Source of the DNA: Actinomadura coerulea
GTDB taxonomy: Bacteria > Actinomycetota > Actinomycetes > Streptosporangiales > Streptosporangiaceae
NCBI RefSeq assembly: GCF_014208105.1
Contig: NZ_JACHMQ010000001.1
Location: 3,844,001 to 3,908,000, forward strand
Direction: 5' to 3'
Length of the DNA: 64,000 nt
This document shows, in pieces, positions 1 to 9,089 of this stretch; the stretch's first letter is position 1, and each line of letters starts with the position of its first letter. The notes below the pieces were generated by a model. That model saw nothing but the letters and a program-made list of their open reading frames with translations, was not told the origin of the DNA and did not search any database. Position numbers and translations under genes: made by a program.

Positions 1-1
1 G

Positions 2-526
2 CTCCGTAGCTATGTCGCCGTGCGGGGCGGTATCGCCGTGGACGAAGTGCTGGGCAGCCGTTCGACCGACCTCTTGTCCGGCCTCGGGCCGGCACCGCTC
101 GCGCCAGGTGACCGTCTGCCGGTCGGCTCTCCCGGAGGTCTCCAGTACATCAATGTGGATGTCGTGCCCGTCGCAGCCATGCCGGAGACCCCGAGCCTTC
201 GAATTCTGCCCGGCCCGCGGGACGACTGGTTCGCCCATGACGCACTGTCCACGCTCACGTCCTCGCTCTACGAGGTGTCACCGGACAGCAACCGCGTGGG
301 CGTCCGCCTGAACGGACCGCCCCTCGAACGGGCGCGCGACGGCGAACTCGGCAGCGAAGGCATGGTCATCGGTTCTCTCCAGGTGCCGCCCAGCGGGCTG
401 CCCATCATCTTCCTGGCCGACCATCCGACCACTGGCGGCTACCCGGTCGTCGCCGTGCTCGCCTCGGCGGCCGTGGCCGAGGCCGCCCAGCTGCGCCCGG
501 GGCAGAGGCTTCGGTTCCGGCTCTAG
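2..526 (+). CDS. pxpC: 5-oxoprolinase subunit C (PxpC), 3' part only
   Basis: The reading frame is open from the first bases, so the gene starts upstream of the window and about 174 C-terminal residues are visible. They carry the hallmarks of the biotin-dependent carboxyltransferase (AHS2/KipA/PxpC) family: RGGI followed by VLGSRSTDLLSG near the edge, then GYPVVAVL and PGQRLRF near the end. Known family members work with PxpA and PxpB to split 5-oxoproline to glutamate with ATP; a KipA-like or allophanate-hydrolase-like role cannot be excluded because the pxpA and pxpB neighbours lie outside. The internal GTG at 20 is not the true start, since conserved residues precede it. The stop overlaps the stop of the convergent phosphatase gene by 4 bp. 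Confidence 0.8.
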   Translation, partial: LRSYVAVRGGIAVDEVLGSRSTDLLSGLGPAPLAPGDRLPVGSPGGLQYINVDVVPVAAMPETPSLRILPGPRDDWFAHDALSTLTSSLYEVSPDSNRVGVRLNGPPLERARDGELGSEGMVIGSLQVPPSGLPIIFLADHPTTGGYPVVAVLASAAVAEAAQLRPGQRLRFRL

Positions 527-1227
527 GTCAGAGGGGCGGGAGCGGACCGGTCCAGGTGGGAGACGTCGTTGAAGCCGCGCAGCGACGACAGGGCGCCGAG
601 CCTGACCAGCCGCGAGATCGAGCCGTTGTCCGCCCCGAGGAACGCGAACGGCCTGGCGCCGGTGGCGGCCGCGAGGGCCTGGGCGATCACCCCGCCGTGG
701 GTGAACACGGCGATCCGCCCGCCCGCGTGGGCCGCCGCGAGCCGGACGAGCCCCTCCTCGACGCGGGCGGCGAAAGTCTCGCTCCTCTCCGCCCCCGGGA
801 TGACGTCCCAGCGCTCCTCGGCGAACATCCGCTGCGCCACCGGATCGTTCTCGGCGACCTTCTTGCGGAAGAGGCCGCCCTCCCAGTCGCCGAGATGGAC
901 CTCGCGCAGGTTCCGCTCGACCCGCGGCTCCAACCCGAGGCGGCGTGCCAGCGGCGCCGCCGTCTGGGATGTGCGGCGCAGAGGCGTCACGTAGATGGCG
1001 TCCAAGCGCTCGGCCGCGAGCCGCTCACCGACCCGCTCGGCCTGCTCCCGCCCCTCGGGCGCGAGCTCGGGGTCGCCGTGGCCGTCCACGAGCGGGAACG
1101 GCCTGTCGGGGCGCGCCGGCGCGGAGGCGCCGTGCCTGACGAGAAGGACTTCGGTGGCGCCGTCCGGCGCCTTGTACGGCGTCTGCCGATACTCGGTCGG
1201 CTCATCCCGCTGGTCCACGCTGGGCAC
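523..1227 (-). CDS. Histidine phosphatase family protein
   Basis: A 234-residue protein of the phosphoglycerate-mutase-like histidine phosphatase clan. The catalytic RHG signature is at residues 31-33 (LLVRHGAS), the acid is likely in REVHLGDWEG, and the second catalytic histidine is in VFTHGGVIAQAL. The length fits the small cytoplasmic phosphatases (PhoE/CobC-like) of actinobacteria; the substrate cannot be told from sequence. The start is a GTG with about 28 unconserved residues before the core, so a later start is possible. It is convergent with, and touches, the carboxyltransferase gene. No cobalamin or mycothiol neighbours suggest a pathway. Confidence 0.8.
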   Translation of the reverse strand: MPSVDQRDEPTEYRQTPYKAPDGATEVLLVRHGASAPARPDRPFPLVDGHGDPELAPEGREQAERVGERLAAERLDAIYVTPLRRTSQTAAPLARRLGLEPRVERNLREVHLGDWEGGLFRKKVAENDPVAQRMFAEERWDVIPGAERSETFAARVEEGLVRLAAAHAGGRIAVFTHGGVIAQALAAATGARPFAFLGADNGSISRLVRLGALSSLRGFNDVSHLDRSAPAPLT

Positions 1228-1293
1228 CCTAGACGGCCGATCCGCACCGGACGGCAGCGGGGCCCGGTCGTCCCGCGTCAGGCGGGACGCGGG

Positions 1294-2379
1294 TCAGCCC
1301 AGCAACGGCGCCAGACGGTCCAGCTCCTCCTTGAGCGGCGTAGCGGGGATGTCCTCGAACGGGGTCACGGTCACTTCGCCATCCGCGGATTCCCACACAC
1401 CGGCGACCCGCCCCTCGTGCAGGACGACCGGAGAAATCCATCCGGCCGCTCGGCTCACCTGGCTCTTGTGCTCGGCCGGCACCAGATAGGTCGAGCCTGT
1501 CCCGGCACCCAGGATGTACTGGTCGAACCCACCGAGTAGCCGCACGGACGTGCTGGGTGCGGTGTCGAGGAGCTCGTCCTTGTGCTCGTCAAGGACATAC
1601 ATGGACACGCCTTCGACCTCGACAGCGGACACCCCGTCCTCAGCGGCGGCGAACCACGTCCTGACGTCCTTCTTCCGGCTCTGCTTACGCATCAGCCAGT
1701 TGTCGAACATGTCGGGGGTCGCAGGCCCGTGGGCGCCCAGATAGGCGTGGATGACGGTACGGGCGGCCTCCTCCATGGAGGGCATGCCCGCCCAGCCCGG
1801 AAGCCAGCGCGCCGGAGAGGTGAAGGTGACCTTGGTGCCCTGGGGCGGCCCGTAACAGAGCACACCCCACCATGCCAGCGGCTTGAGCAGCGTGCCCCAG
1901 CCGGATCCGAGCACCTCGGCGAGATGCCCTGAGCCCGTCTCGTCCACGACGGCGCGGGTGAGCTCCTCGCGGGTGAGCGCCGCCCCGTCCGACAACGCGC
2001 CGGCGGCGGCAGCGGCGATCGCCTCCAGGTCGGCCGGCGTGGCTCCGAAGGTCCGCTGCCAGGCCGCCTTCTCCCAGTTGCGGATGGACGAGCACAGCAC
2101 GAGATGGGCCGCGGCCTCGTCGGCGGGCAGGAGATGCAGTGTGCCGCGCGCGGCCCACGTCTTCACGAGCGTCCGATCGTCCAGCAGGGCCCGTGCCACC
2201 TCGCCGGAGACCGGCGTCCGCCGGCGTACCGCGACGGCGAACTCGGCGGCGGACGCCACCTGCGCCTGCACGCCCGCCAGCCGCCGGGCGATCTCCGGGG
2301 CCGGCAGGTCCCCCGCCTGCTCGACGAACTGCCGCCGCATCCGCCAGGCGAGGACCTGCTTCCACGTCACCGAGGCCAT
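1294..2379 (-). CDS. Winged-helix DNA-binding protein, AlkZ-like (HTH_42) DNA glycosylase homologue
   Basis: A 361-residue protein of the HTH_42 (winged helix DNA-binding domain) family, which is three tandem winged helices. Characterised members AlkZ and AlkX are DNA glycosylases that unhook crosslinks or excise alkylated bases using a Gln-x-Gln motif. That motif is present here as Q38-A-Q40 (LAGVQAQVAS). Residues W6 to R16 and TWAARGTLHLLP (about 91-102) match the conserved N-terminal portion. Many chromosomal homologues are uncharacterised, so enzymatic activity is inference. The ATG at 2379 begins directly at the conserved region. It stands alone between the phosphatase gene and the AAA protein, all on the minus strand. 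Confidence 0.75.
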   Translation of the reverse strand: MASVTWKQVLAWRMRRQFVEQAGDLPAPEIARRLAGVQAQVASAAEFAVAVRRRTPVSGEVARALLDDRTLVKTWAARGTLHLLPADEAAAHLVLCSSIRNWEKAAWQRTFGATPADLEAIAAAAAGALSDGAALTREELTRAVVDETGSGHLAEVLGSGWGTLLKPLAWWGVLCYGPPQGTKVTFTSPARWLPGWAGMPSMEEAARTVIHAYLGAHGPATPDMFDNWLMRKQSRKKDVRTWFAAAEDGVSAVEVEGVSMYVLDEHKDELLDTAPSTSVRLLGGFDQYILGAGTGSTYLVPAEHKSQVSRAAGWISPVVLHEGRVAGVWESADGEVTVTPFEDIPATPLKEELDRLAPLLG

Positions 2380-2433
2380 GCCCCGATTACATCGCAGCCC
2401 GCCGACAGTACGGGAGAGGCCCCCAGAGGCGGC

Positions 2434-4998
2434 TCAGGCGAGGCGGTGGGACAGCTCCGCGAAGGCGTCCCGGACGTCGTCGGTGGTGAGGAGCGTCAGG
2501 TCGGCGGCGGTCGCGGCGGAGCCGAGCCGGGCCGCACGAAGCGCCCGGCACGCGCACGCCTTCTCGTACATGGAGCGGGCGAAGCGACCATTGCCCAGCT
2601 CGTCGATCCGGCCCGTTCCGCATGCGCGCTGGAACACGAGGGCCAGATCGTCCAGGGCGCGCTCCTCCCACTGGTCGCCGCCTTGCTCGGCCATGAGCTG
2701 GGCGATGCGGAGCAGTTCGTCAGGCCCGTAGGACGGGAAGTCCACGCGCAGGTCGAACCTGGAGGCGAGCCCAGGGTTGGAGGCCAGGAACCGGGTCATG
2801 TCGGCGTCGTATCCGGCCAGGATGACGACGAGGCGGTCGCGGTCGTCCTCGGCCCGCTTGAGCAGCGTCTGGACCGCCTCCGCCCCGAACGCGTCACCGC
2901 CCGAGTAGCCGGAGTTACTCAGCGCGTACGCCTCGTCGACGAAAAGGACGCCCCCGAGGGCGGAGTCGACCACCTTGTTCGTCTTCAGCGCCGTCGCGCC
3001 GAGGTGCTCGCCGACGAGGTCGGCCCGCTGGGCCTCGACGACCTCCGGGCGGGCGAGGAGCCCGAACGCGGCGAAGACGCGGCCGAGGACCCGCGCGACG
3101 GTGGTCTTGCCGGTGCCCGGCGGGCCCGTGAACACGAAGTGCCGGGTCGGCGGACGGGTGACCAGGCCCTGCTCCTGCCGCATCCGGGCCACCTGCAACT
3201 GGGCGGCGATCTCGCGGACCTGCCGCTTCACCGGCTCCAGCCCGATCATCGCGTCGAGGGAGCCGAGCGCCTCGTCCAGGGTCGGGGTCTCGGCGTAGCC
3301 GCGGAACCGCTCGGTGACCTCGGCGAAGGCGGTCTCCACGTCCTCGGCGCGCACGGTGACCAGGTCGTCGGCGGTGGGCCTGGCCGGCGCGCCCGACGAC
3401 GAGACGGCCTCGACCACGCGCACGTCCCGCGCGCGCGCCGCCGCCTCGGCGAGCGACCTGACGAACCGGCCGTTGCCCAGGTCGTCGACGATCCCGCGCC
3501 GTTCGACCTCCTCGAAGCGGGCGGCGAGCCGGCGGCGTGCGTCGGCGTCGAGCCGGTCCTCGCGCAGGGCGGTGTGGAAGTCGGCGATCTGCAGCAGCTC
3601 CGAGGAGCGGTAGGACGGGAAAAGAACGCGCGTGCCGAAGCGGGAGGCCAGCCCAGGGTTGGAGTCGAGGAACTCCGCCATCTGGGTCTCATACCCCGCC
3701 AGGATGATGACAAGGTTGTCGCGGTCGTCCTCGGCTCGCTTGAGCAAGGTCTGGACCGCCTCATCGCCGAACCGGTCGGGCTGCCCTTCCGCGGAGTTGA
3801 CCAGGCTGTACGCCTCGTCGACGAACAGGACCCCGCCCAGAGCCGAGTCGACGAGCCGGTTGGTCTTGATGGCGGTCGCCCCCAGGAACTCACCGACGAG
3901 GTCCGCGCGGTGAGCCTCGACCAGGGCGGGCTCGGGCAGCAGCCCGAACGCGTAGAAGATCTTGGCCAGGACGCGGGCGACGGTGGTCTTGCCCGTGCCG
4001 GACGGCCCCACGAAGACGAAGTGCCGCATGGGCTTCTCGGTGGGCACCCCGGCGGCGGCGCGCATGTGCGCCGCCTCGATGGACGCGGCGATGGAGCGGA
4101 CCTGCCGCTTGACCGGCTCCAGCCCGATCATGTTCTCGAGTTCCGCGAGCGCGTCCGCCACGGAGATGTCGGGCGACTCCGCGCGGCGCTCGGGCGGCAC
4201 CTTGCGCTCGGGGACGGCACCGGAGTCGGCGGCCTGCGCCGCGGCGCGCTGGTCGTGCGCGGCCTGCGCGGGGGTGCCGGCGACTCCGTCCTCTCCGGAA
4301 CCACGCCGGTCGGGCCTGCTCGGCTTGTCCGTCCGCTCCCGCTTCTCCGGGCCGGAGGAGTTCTTGCGCGGCCCTGTCATGGCGTCCCCCTTCGGGCTCG
4401 CCTGCTCCTGCACCCAACCCGTCTCGTAAGCCTCCGCCGGAACGGCCCGTCTAGCCCGGTCCCAGCGGTAGGCGAGAACGGCCAGCGCCGCCAGCCAGCC
4501 CGGCGTCACGCTTGTCTCCGGCAGCGGGTGGGCGCACGCCGCGGTCGCCACACCCGCGGCGGCCAGCCCCAGGAGCGTCGTGCGCCACGGCGCGTATCCA
4601 CGCAAACGGAAGGCGACGAATGCGACGGGCACGGCGAGCAGGGCGAGCAGCAGCGACGGGTTCAGATAAAGCGGGTTTCCTTCGTCCGGGTAGAGCCTGC
4701 CCAAGGGCACCGATAGGGCCAACCACGCCAGGATGACCGCGACGACGGCCATGCCCGTGGGCGAGCGCAGTGTCAGATGGACGACGACCAGCAGAATCAC
4801 CGTGAACGCGGCCGCCCCGAGGATCGGCCCGTCCAGAAGGACCGTCGCCACCAGCACAAGCGCGATGAGCAGGACCGCCCCCAGAAACCTCAGCCCGGGA
4901 GCGACCTGGAAGTAGCGCCATCGCAGGCGCTCGAAAAGATCCCGCGCCGCGGCGTTCTTCGCCGGGCGGGAGCGGGACCTGCCGAACAAAGCCATCAA
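2434..4998 (-). CDS. Membrane-anchored AAA ATPase with two tandem CbxX/EccA-type modules
   Basis: An 854-residue protein. Residues about 35-190 hold several hydrophobic segments (likely 5-6 membrane spans). A charged, disordered linker (about 190-285) follows, then two CbxX/CfqX-type AAA modules. Module 1 has a Walker A GPSGTGKTT near residue 330, Walker B GGVLFVDEAYSL, and NPGLASRF near the arginine finger. Module 2 has GPPGTGKTT near 623, GGVLFVDEAYAL and again NPGLASRF. Both look catalytically intact. Relatives include CbbX (Rubisco activase), SpoVK and the EccA ATPase of type VII secretion, but no esx or ecc genes lie near. The fused membrane domain implies work at the cytoplasmic face of the membrane; the substrate is unknown. 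It diverges from rnhB over 224 bp. Confidence 0.85.
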   Translation of the reverse strand: MMALFGRSRSRPAKNAAARDLFERLRWRYFQVAPGLRFLGAVLLIALVLVATVLLDGPILGAAAFTVILLVVVHLTLRSPTGMAVVAVILAWLALSVPLGRLYPDEGNPLYLNPSLLLALLAVPVAFVAFRLRGYAPWRTTLLGLAAAGVATAACAHPLPETSVTPGWLAALAVLAYRWDRARRAVPAEAYETGWVQEQASPKGDAMTGPRKNSSGPEKRERTDKPSRPDRRGSGEDGVAGTPAQAAHDQRAAAQAADSGAVPERKVPPERRAESPDISVADALAELENMIGLEPVKRQVRSIAASIEAAHMRAAAGVPTEKPMRHFVFVGPSGTGKTTVARVLAKIFYAFGLLPEPALVEAHRADLVGEFLGATAIKTNRLVDSALGGVLFVDEAYSLVNSAEGQPDRFGDEAVQTLLKRAEDDRDNLVIILAGYETQMAEFLDSNPGLASRFGTRVLFPSYRSSELLQIADFHTALREDRLDADARRRLAARFEEVERRGIVDDLGNGRFVRSLAEAAARARDVRVVEAVSSSGAPARPTADDLVTVRAEDVETAFAEVTERFRGYAETPTLDEALGSLDAMIGLEPVKRQVREIAAQLQVARMRQEQGLVTRPPTRHFVFTGPPGTGKTTVARVLGRVFAAFGLLARPEVVEAQRADLVGEHLGATALKTNKVVDSALGGVLFVDEAYALSNSGYSGGDAFGAEAVQTLLKRAEDDRDRLVVILAGYDADMTRFLASNPGLASRFDLRVDFPSYGPDELLRIAQLMAEQGGDQWEERALDDLALVFQRACGTGRIDELGNGRFARSMYEKACACRALRAARLGSAATAADLTLLTTDDVRDAFAELSHRLA

Positions 4999-5222
4999 GA
5001 GCGAGTAAAGCGCAGGACCGCCCGGAACGGGACTACCCGCGCCCTGTTCGTTGACTTACATCGACCCCTGCCTGGTGCGGAACGGAGCCCGACCCGCACC
5101 TGGGAGCTGGACATTCGTCCTGTCCAGAAGTGAAGGTTCCGCTCTGCTTCCGGTTCCGAGCGCGCGGGACGGCGCGCCCCTACGATCGGTGCCGCAGGCC
5201 GTTCCCGCTTTAAGGAGACCCC

Positions 5223-6002
5223 TTGACCGACCCCACCGGTGCGCTACCCGGGCTGGTCCCCTCGCCCGCCGCCGCCCCGAGCGTGCTGCGTGCCGCGGGC
5301 TACGAGATCGAGGAGGAACTGCGGGCCGCGCCGTCCGGAAGCGGCCGCCCGGTCGTGATCGCGGGAGTGGACGAGGTCGGCCGAGGAGCGTGGGCGGGGC
5401 CCGTCGTGGTGTGCGCGGCGGTGACGGACTTCGGCCCGCCACCGGTCCTGCCTGGACGCGGGAAGAAGACGGTCGCGCTGACCGATTCCAAGCTCCTCAC
5501 GCATGCGCATCGCGAGGCGTTCGCAGAAATCCTTCCTGACTGGTTGGCCGGGCACGCCATCGGCGCGTCCAGCCCGGAAGAGATCGACGAGCTGGGCATG
5601 ACCGTCGCGCTGAGGCGCGCCGCCATCCGCGCGCTGGAATCGCTACCTGTCCAACCCGATGTGGTCATCCTCGACGGCAAGCACGATTTCCTCAGCCGCC
5701 CCTGGCGCGTCCGGTGCGAAATTAAGGCCGACCAAAGGTCGGTCACCGTCGCGGCCGCGTCCGTCTTGGCGAAGGTCCATCGGGACCGGCTCATGGCAGA
5801 TCTGGACGGCGAGTTCCCCGGCTACGGGTTCGCCGACAGCGCGGGGTACCCCTCCCCCGTCCATCAGAGGGCCTTGGAGGAGCACGGGCCTACGCCGCAC
5901 CACAGGCTGTCGTGGTCGTACCTGGACGACCTCCCACGCTGGCGGCACATGAAGAAGCACCGCGACCCGCTCGCCGGTGAAGGACAACTCAGCCTGCTGT
6001 GA
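5223..6002 (+). CDS. rnhB: Ribonuclease HII
   Basis: A 259-residue RNase HII, which nicks RNA in RNA/DNA hybrids and starts removal of single ribonucleotides from DNA. The first two acidic residues of the DEDD site are D50 and E51 in [16 protein letters not shown]; the other acids sit in LTDSKLL and VVILDGKHD. The start is TTG at 5223, chosen because an AAGGAG ribosome site lies at 5212-5217, a good distance upstream. The family is usually 200-260 residues, so this is full length. In many actinobacteria rnhB sits by rplS and signal peptidase genes; that context is missing here. Confidence 0.93.
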   Translation: MTDPTGALPGLVPSPAAAPSVLRAAGYEIEEELRAAPSGSGRPVVIAGVDEVGRGAWAGPVVVCAAVTDFGPPPVLPGRGKKTVALTDSKLLTHAHREAFAEILPDWLAGHAIGASSPEEIDELGMTVALRRAAIRALESLPVQPDVVILDGKHDFLSRPWRVRCEIKADQRSVTVAAASVLAKVHRDRLMADLDGEFPGYGFADSAGYPSPVHQRALEEHGPTPHHRLSWSYLDDLPRWRHMKKHRDPLAGEGQLSLL

Positions 6003-6072
6003 CCCTCCCGCGCGCGTGCATGAGTCATCCCTGACGGCTCGGGTAGAGCGGCAGACACGGGAGGTGGATGCC

Positions 6073-6705
6073 ATGGATGCCGTCGTCAAGAGGCTGCTGC
6101 GGGAATCCGGCGGGACGTTCGCCGAAGAAGCAGGCATAACCCTGAAGGACCAGCCGGCCGCGCTGTTCAAGCTGCTCGTCCTGGCCAACCTGCTGAGCGC
6201 CCGCATCTCCTCGGACATCGCCCTCGCCGCCGCCCGCGAACTGTTCGACGCGGGGGGCGGCACGGCACGCGGCATGGGCAGGCTCACCTGACAGGAACGC
6301 GTCGACGCGCTCGGCCGGGGCCACTACGTCCGCTACGACGAGAGCACCGCGTCCCGGCTGGGCGACATGGCGGAGATCGTCGAGGACCGGTACAAGGGGG
6401 ACCTCAGGCGGCTCGCCATCGAAGCCGGACGCGACCCTGAGAAGGCCGCGAAGCTGCTGCGGGAGTTCCCCGGCATCGGCCCCACCGGCGTGGACATCTT
6501 CTGCCGCGAGGCGCAGGCCATCTGGCCGTGGCTCCGCCCCTACGTCGACGACCAGGTGAAGAAGGGCGCCGAACGCCTCGGCCTGACCAGTGACACCGAG
6601 AAGCTCGCCTCACAGGTGCCGGAGAAGGACCTGGCCCGGCTCACCGCGGCGCTCGTCAGGGTGGCCCGGGACAAGAAGCTGGCCGAGCATCTGAAGGCGG
6701 CGTGA
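6073..6705 (+). pseudogene. HhH-GPD endonuclease gene with an in-frame TGA (nonsense)
   Basis: Two open segments in the same frame, 6073-6288 and 6292-6705, are separated only by TGA at 6289-6291. Together they would give about 210 residues of an HhH-GPD base-excision endonuclease: an N-terminal all-alpha part (EEAGITLKD, FKLLVLANLLSARI), then QERVDALGRGHY, and a helix-hairpin-helix core REFPGIGPTGVDIFCREAQA whose Asp is the expected catalytic residue. From memory of related actinobacterial proteins, Trp normally precedes QERVDALG, so TGG to TGA by one G-to-A change at 6291 is the simplest explanation. A sequencing error or readthrough is possible. An in-frame ATG at 6367 could restart the second half. 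The start ATG at 6073 is 71 bp after rnhB. Confidence 0.8.
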
Positions 6706-6721
6706 GCAAGGCGCGCTCCCG

Positions 6722-7384
6722 TCACGTCCAGACGACGACCTCGTCCACCTGCTTGCGGGTGATGTCGGGCACCATCGCGTCGTCCGCCGGGTAGCCGACG
6801 GGGATGACGACGTAGGCGCGTTCTTCCCGTGGACGGTCGCAGACCTCGTTCAGGAAGCGCATGGGGCTCGGGGTGTGCGTAAGGGTCGCCAACCCCGCCT
6901 GGTGGAGCCCGGCCAACAGGAACCCCACGGCGATGCCGACGGACTCCTTTACGTAGTACGGACGCGGCGTCTCAGGTCCCTTGTGCACTTCGAAGACGAT
7001 GATGACCGCAGGGGCGTCCTCAAGGAACGGCTTGCGCCAGTCGGTACCGAGCGGAGCCAGCGCTTCCAGCCATTCCTGTGAAGCGCGCTTCTCGTAGAAC
7101 TCCCGCTCCTCCTGCTCGGCGGCTTCCCTGAGGCGCCTCTTGCGCTCCGGGTCGGTCACCACCACGAAACGCCACGGCTGCAGGTTGGCCCCACTGGGCG
7201 CCGTCGCCGCGGCCCGGACCGCGTGCTCGATGACGGCGCGCGGCACCGGACGGTCGGAGAAGTCACGGACGGTGCGGCGCAGCGTCATCGTGTCGGCGAA
7301 AGTCCGGACGCGCTCGACCGACTGCCCGGGCGGGACGTCGAAACGAGGCGCAGGCACGACGGGGTACTGCGGCTGGGTGCTCAT
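6722..7384 (-). CDS. Nitroreductase family protein
   Basis: About 220 residues of the FMN-dependent nitroreductase fold: RRTVRDFSDRPVP near the N-terminus, AAATAPSGANLQPWRFVVV as the FMN-binding stretch, and GFLLAGLHQAGLATLTHTPSPMRFLNEV toward the C-terminus. Such proteins reduce nitro, quinone or enone groups with NAD(P)H; the substrate is unknown. The frame runs further upstream, but the ATG at 7384 (MSTQPQYP) is preferred because the family begins close to it and upstream residues look random. It is convergent with the broken endonuclease gene and lies downstream of the TerD gene on the same strand. Confidence 0.85.
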   Translation of the reverse strand: MSTQPQYPVVPAPRFDVPPGQSVERVRTFADTMTLRRTVRDFSDRPVPRAVIEHAVRAAATAPSGANLQPWRFVVVTDPERKRRLREAAEQEEREFYEKRASQEWLEALAPLGTDWRKPFLEDAPAVIIVFEVHKGPETPRPYYVKESVGIAVGFLLAGLHQAGLATLTHTPSPMRFLNEVCDRPREERAYVVIPVGYPADDAMVPDITRKQVDEVVVWT

Positions 7385-7408
7385 GTGACCGTTCCTACCG
7401 TCGGCCAA

Positions 7409-7451
7409 GGGCCCGGGACAATCGGCAGCATCAGCCAACGTTCCCGGGCCC
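7409..7451. terminator. Possible terminator or stem between TerD and nitroreductase genes
   Basis: A perfect 10-bp inverted repeat (GGGCCCGGGA at 7409-7418, its complement at 7442-7451) encloses a 23-nt loop. It lies just past the TerD stop (minus strand) and upstream of the nitroreductase start. There is no T-tract, so a terminator role is a guess. Confidence 0.35.
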
Positions 7452-7480
7452 GTTCCGGCACACCGCGCGCCGTGGGGTGC

Positions 7481-8968
7481 TCAGTCCTTGCCGCGCGAGG
7501 CGACCCACTCCAGGTTCCAGCCGTACGCCTGGTCGACCGTCATCTTGCCCCAGCGGGGACGGCCGGGCGGCGGCAGGACGTACCGGCCCTCACGGCGGAC
7601 GACCAGTTCCCCGTTCACGTTCTCGATGAGCGCCAGGACCGCGTCACGGGAGGCGTCCATGCAGTCGTTCATGTGCATCTCGATCGGCGGCGCGCCCACC
7701 GGGAACAGCGTGGCGATCGCGTCCATGCCCCGGAAGTCGTCAGCGCCGTCGTAGATCTCGGCGAACACCAGGATCCGCTTGAACTCCGCCGTGTGGTCGA
7801 GGTTGATGTGGAGGTTCTCCCCCGTCTCGATCGCGCCGGTGCGGTCGTCCTTGTCGAGCTTGATGAACGGCGGGCGGTCCAGCGCGCCCATGTCGCCGAG
7901 AGCGTGGATGATGCCCTTCCGGCCGTCCTTCAGCTCCCACAGGCAGCACAGGTCCAGGTCGAGGTCGACCCCGCGGCGGCGCTTGCCGAGGCGCCCCTTG
8001 GCCGCGCCCTCGCGCGCCGTCCAGTTGAGGTTGACGCGCATGTGGCCGCCCGTCGCCCCGTGCTTGGTGAGCGACACCGACGGCGCGTTCTTCGTCAGGG
8101 AGATCTTGCCGCCCTGCTGCTGCGGCGGCGCGGCACCGGCGGGAGGCGGGGGCGCGTACTGGCCGGGCGGCGGCGGGTACTGGCCGGGGGGCGGCGGAGG
8201 TGCGTACTGCCCGGGCGGGGGCGGGTACTGGCCGGGCTGCGGGGCGTACTGCCCGGGCGGGGGCGCGTACTGCCCGCCGGGAGGCGGCGGCGGGGGCGTG
8301 TACTGGCCGCCCGGGGGCGGCGGAGGCGTGTACTGGCCGCCGGGGGGCGCGTACTGCTCCTGCGGCGCGGGCGGGGGCGGGGCCTGCGGCGGCGCGGGCG
8401 CCTGCGGCTGCGGCTGCGGAGGCGCGGGAGGTGCCGCCTGGCCGGGCTCGTCGACGCTGATGCCGAAGTCGGTGGCCAGCCCGGCGAGCCCGGAGTCGTA
8501 GCCCTGGCCGATGGCACGGAACTTCCACGCGCCCTGCCTGCGGTAGAGCTCGCCGAGCACGAACGCCGTCTCCGTGGTGGCGCCCGGGTTCTCGAAGCGG
8601 GCGACCTCCGCCCCTGCCGCGGCGTCCAGCACGCGCACGTAGAGGCCCTGGAACTTGGAGAACGTCCCACCGTCCGAGGACGCGGCGATGACGATCTTGT
8701 CGATGGCGGGCTCGACCCGGTTCAGGTCGACCGCCAGGACGTCACGGACGGTCGGCCCCTGCTGCTTGCCCTCGTGCCTGACAGCGCCCGAACCGTGCAC
8801 GGGCTGGTTGTAGAAGACGAAGTCGTCGTCAGACCGGACCCGGCCGGTCTCCGCCAGCAGGAGCGCAGATGCGTCCGCGTCGGGCACGCCGGGGCCGCCC
8901 TGCCAGCCAAGCTCGACCCGCACCGAAGGAACCGGAACCGCCGTGTTGGCGCCCTTCTGCATCGACAT
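7481..8968 (-). CDS. Double TerD-domain protein with a Pro/Gln/Tyr-rich linker
   Basis: A 495-residue protein with two TerD (tellurium resistance, calcium-binding) domains. Domain 1 covers about residues 1-175 ([44 protein letters not shown]). Domain 2 covers about 290-485 ([30 protein letters not shown]-like end). Between them is a low-complexity linker with nine QY units separated by Pro/Gly. TerD proteins are cytoplasmic and linked to tellurite, oxidative and phage stress; here no terA, terC or terZ gene lies alongside. The ATG at 8968 has GAGGAG just upstream. Sequence cannot tell whether the linker drives assembly or surface exposure. Confidence 0.88.
   Translation of the reverse strand: MSMQKGANTAVPVPSVRVELGWQGGPGVPDADASALLLAETGRVRSDDDFVFYNQPVHGSGAVRHEGKQQGPTVRDVLAVDLNRVEPAIDKIVIAASSDGGTFSKFQGLYVRVLDAAAGAEVARFENPGATTETAFVLGELYRRQGAWKFRAIGQGYDSGLAGLATDFGISVDEPGQAAPPAPPQPQPQAPAPPQAPPPPAPQEQYAPPGGQYTPPPPPGGQYTPPPPPPGGQYAPPPGQYAPQPGQYPPPPGQYAPPPPPGQYPPPPGQYAPPPPAGAAPPQQQGGKISLTKNAPSVSLTKHGATGGHMRVNLNWTAREGAAKGRLGKRRRGVDLDLDLCCLWELKDGRKGIIHALGDMGALDRPPFIKLDKDDRTGAIETGENLHINLDHTAEFKRILVFAEIYDGADDFRGMDAIATLFPVGAPPIEMHMNDCMDASRDAVLALIENVNGELVVRREGRYVLPPPGRPRWGKMTVDQAYGWNLEWVASRGKD
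8150..8360 (-). repeat. Nine-unit Gln-Tyr/Pro-Gly coding repeat in TerD linker
   Basis: The hexamer GTACTG (reading CAGTAC, Gln-Tyr, in the gene) recurs at 8156, 8177, 8203, 8224, 8246, 8267, 8299, 8329 and 8351. The spacing is 21 to 32 bp, with G/C-rich Pro and Gly codons between. The near-regular 21-26 bp spacing suggests growth by slippage. Confidence 0.85.
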
Positions 8969-9089
8969 GAACGCTCCTCGTCATCGACCGACTGTCACCA
9001 ACCTACGGGCAGCCGCCCGACCCCCGCGACTCGCCATCGAGAGGAGGACGGACGACGGCCCGGGGGAGTTCCGTTCCGCTCGCGCCGCC

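Noticed and set aside
2104..4716. An 870-codon open frame on the plus strand opposite the AAA ATPase gene
   Set aside because: Its translation is Arg/Gly/Val-rich without family motifs, and it mirrors the real gene. Long antisense frames are common at this GC content.
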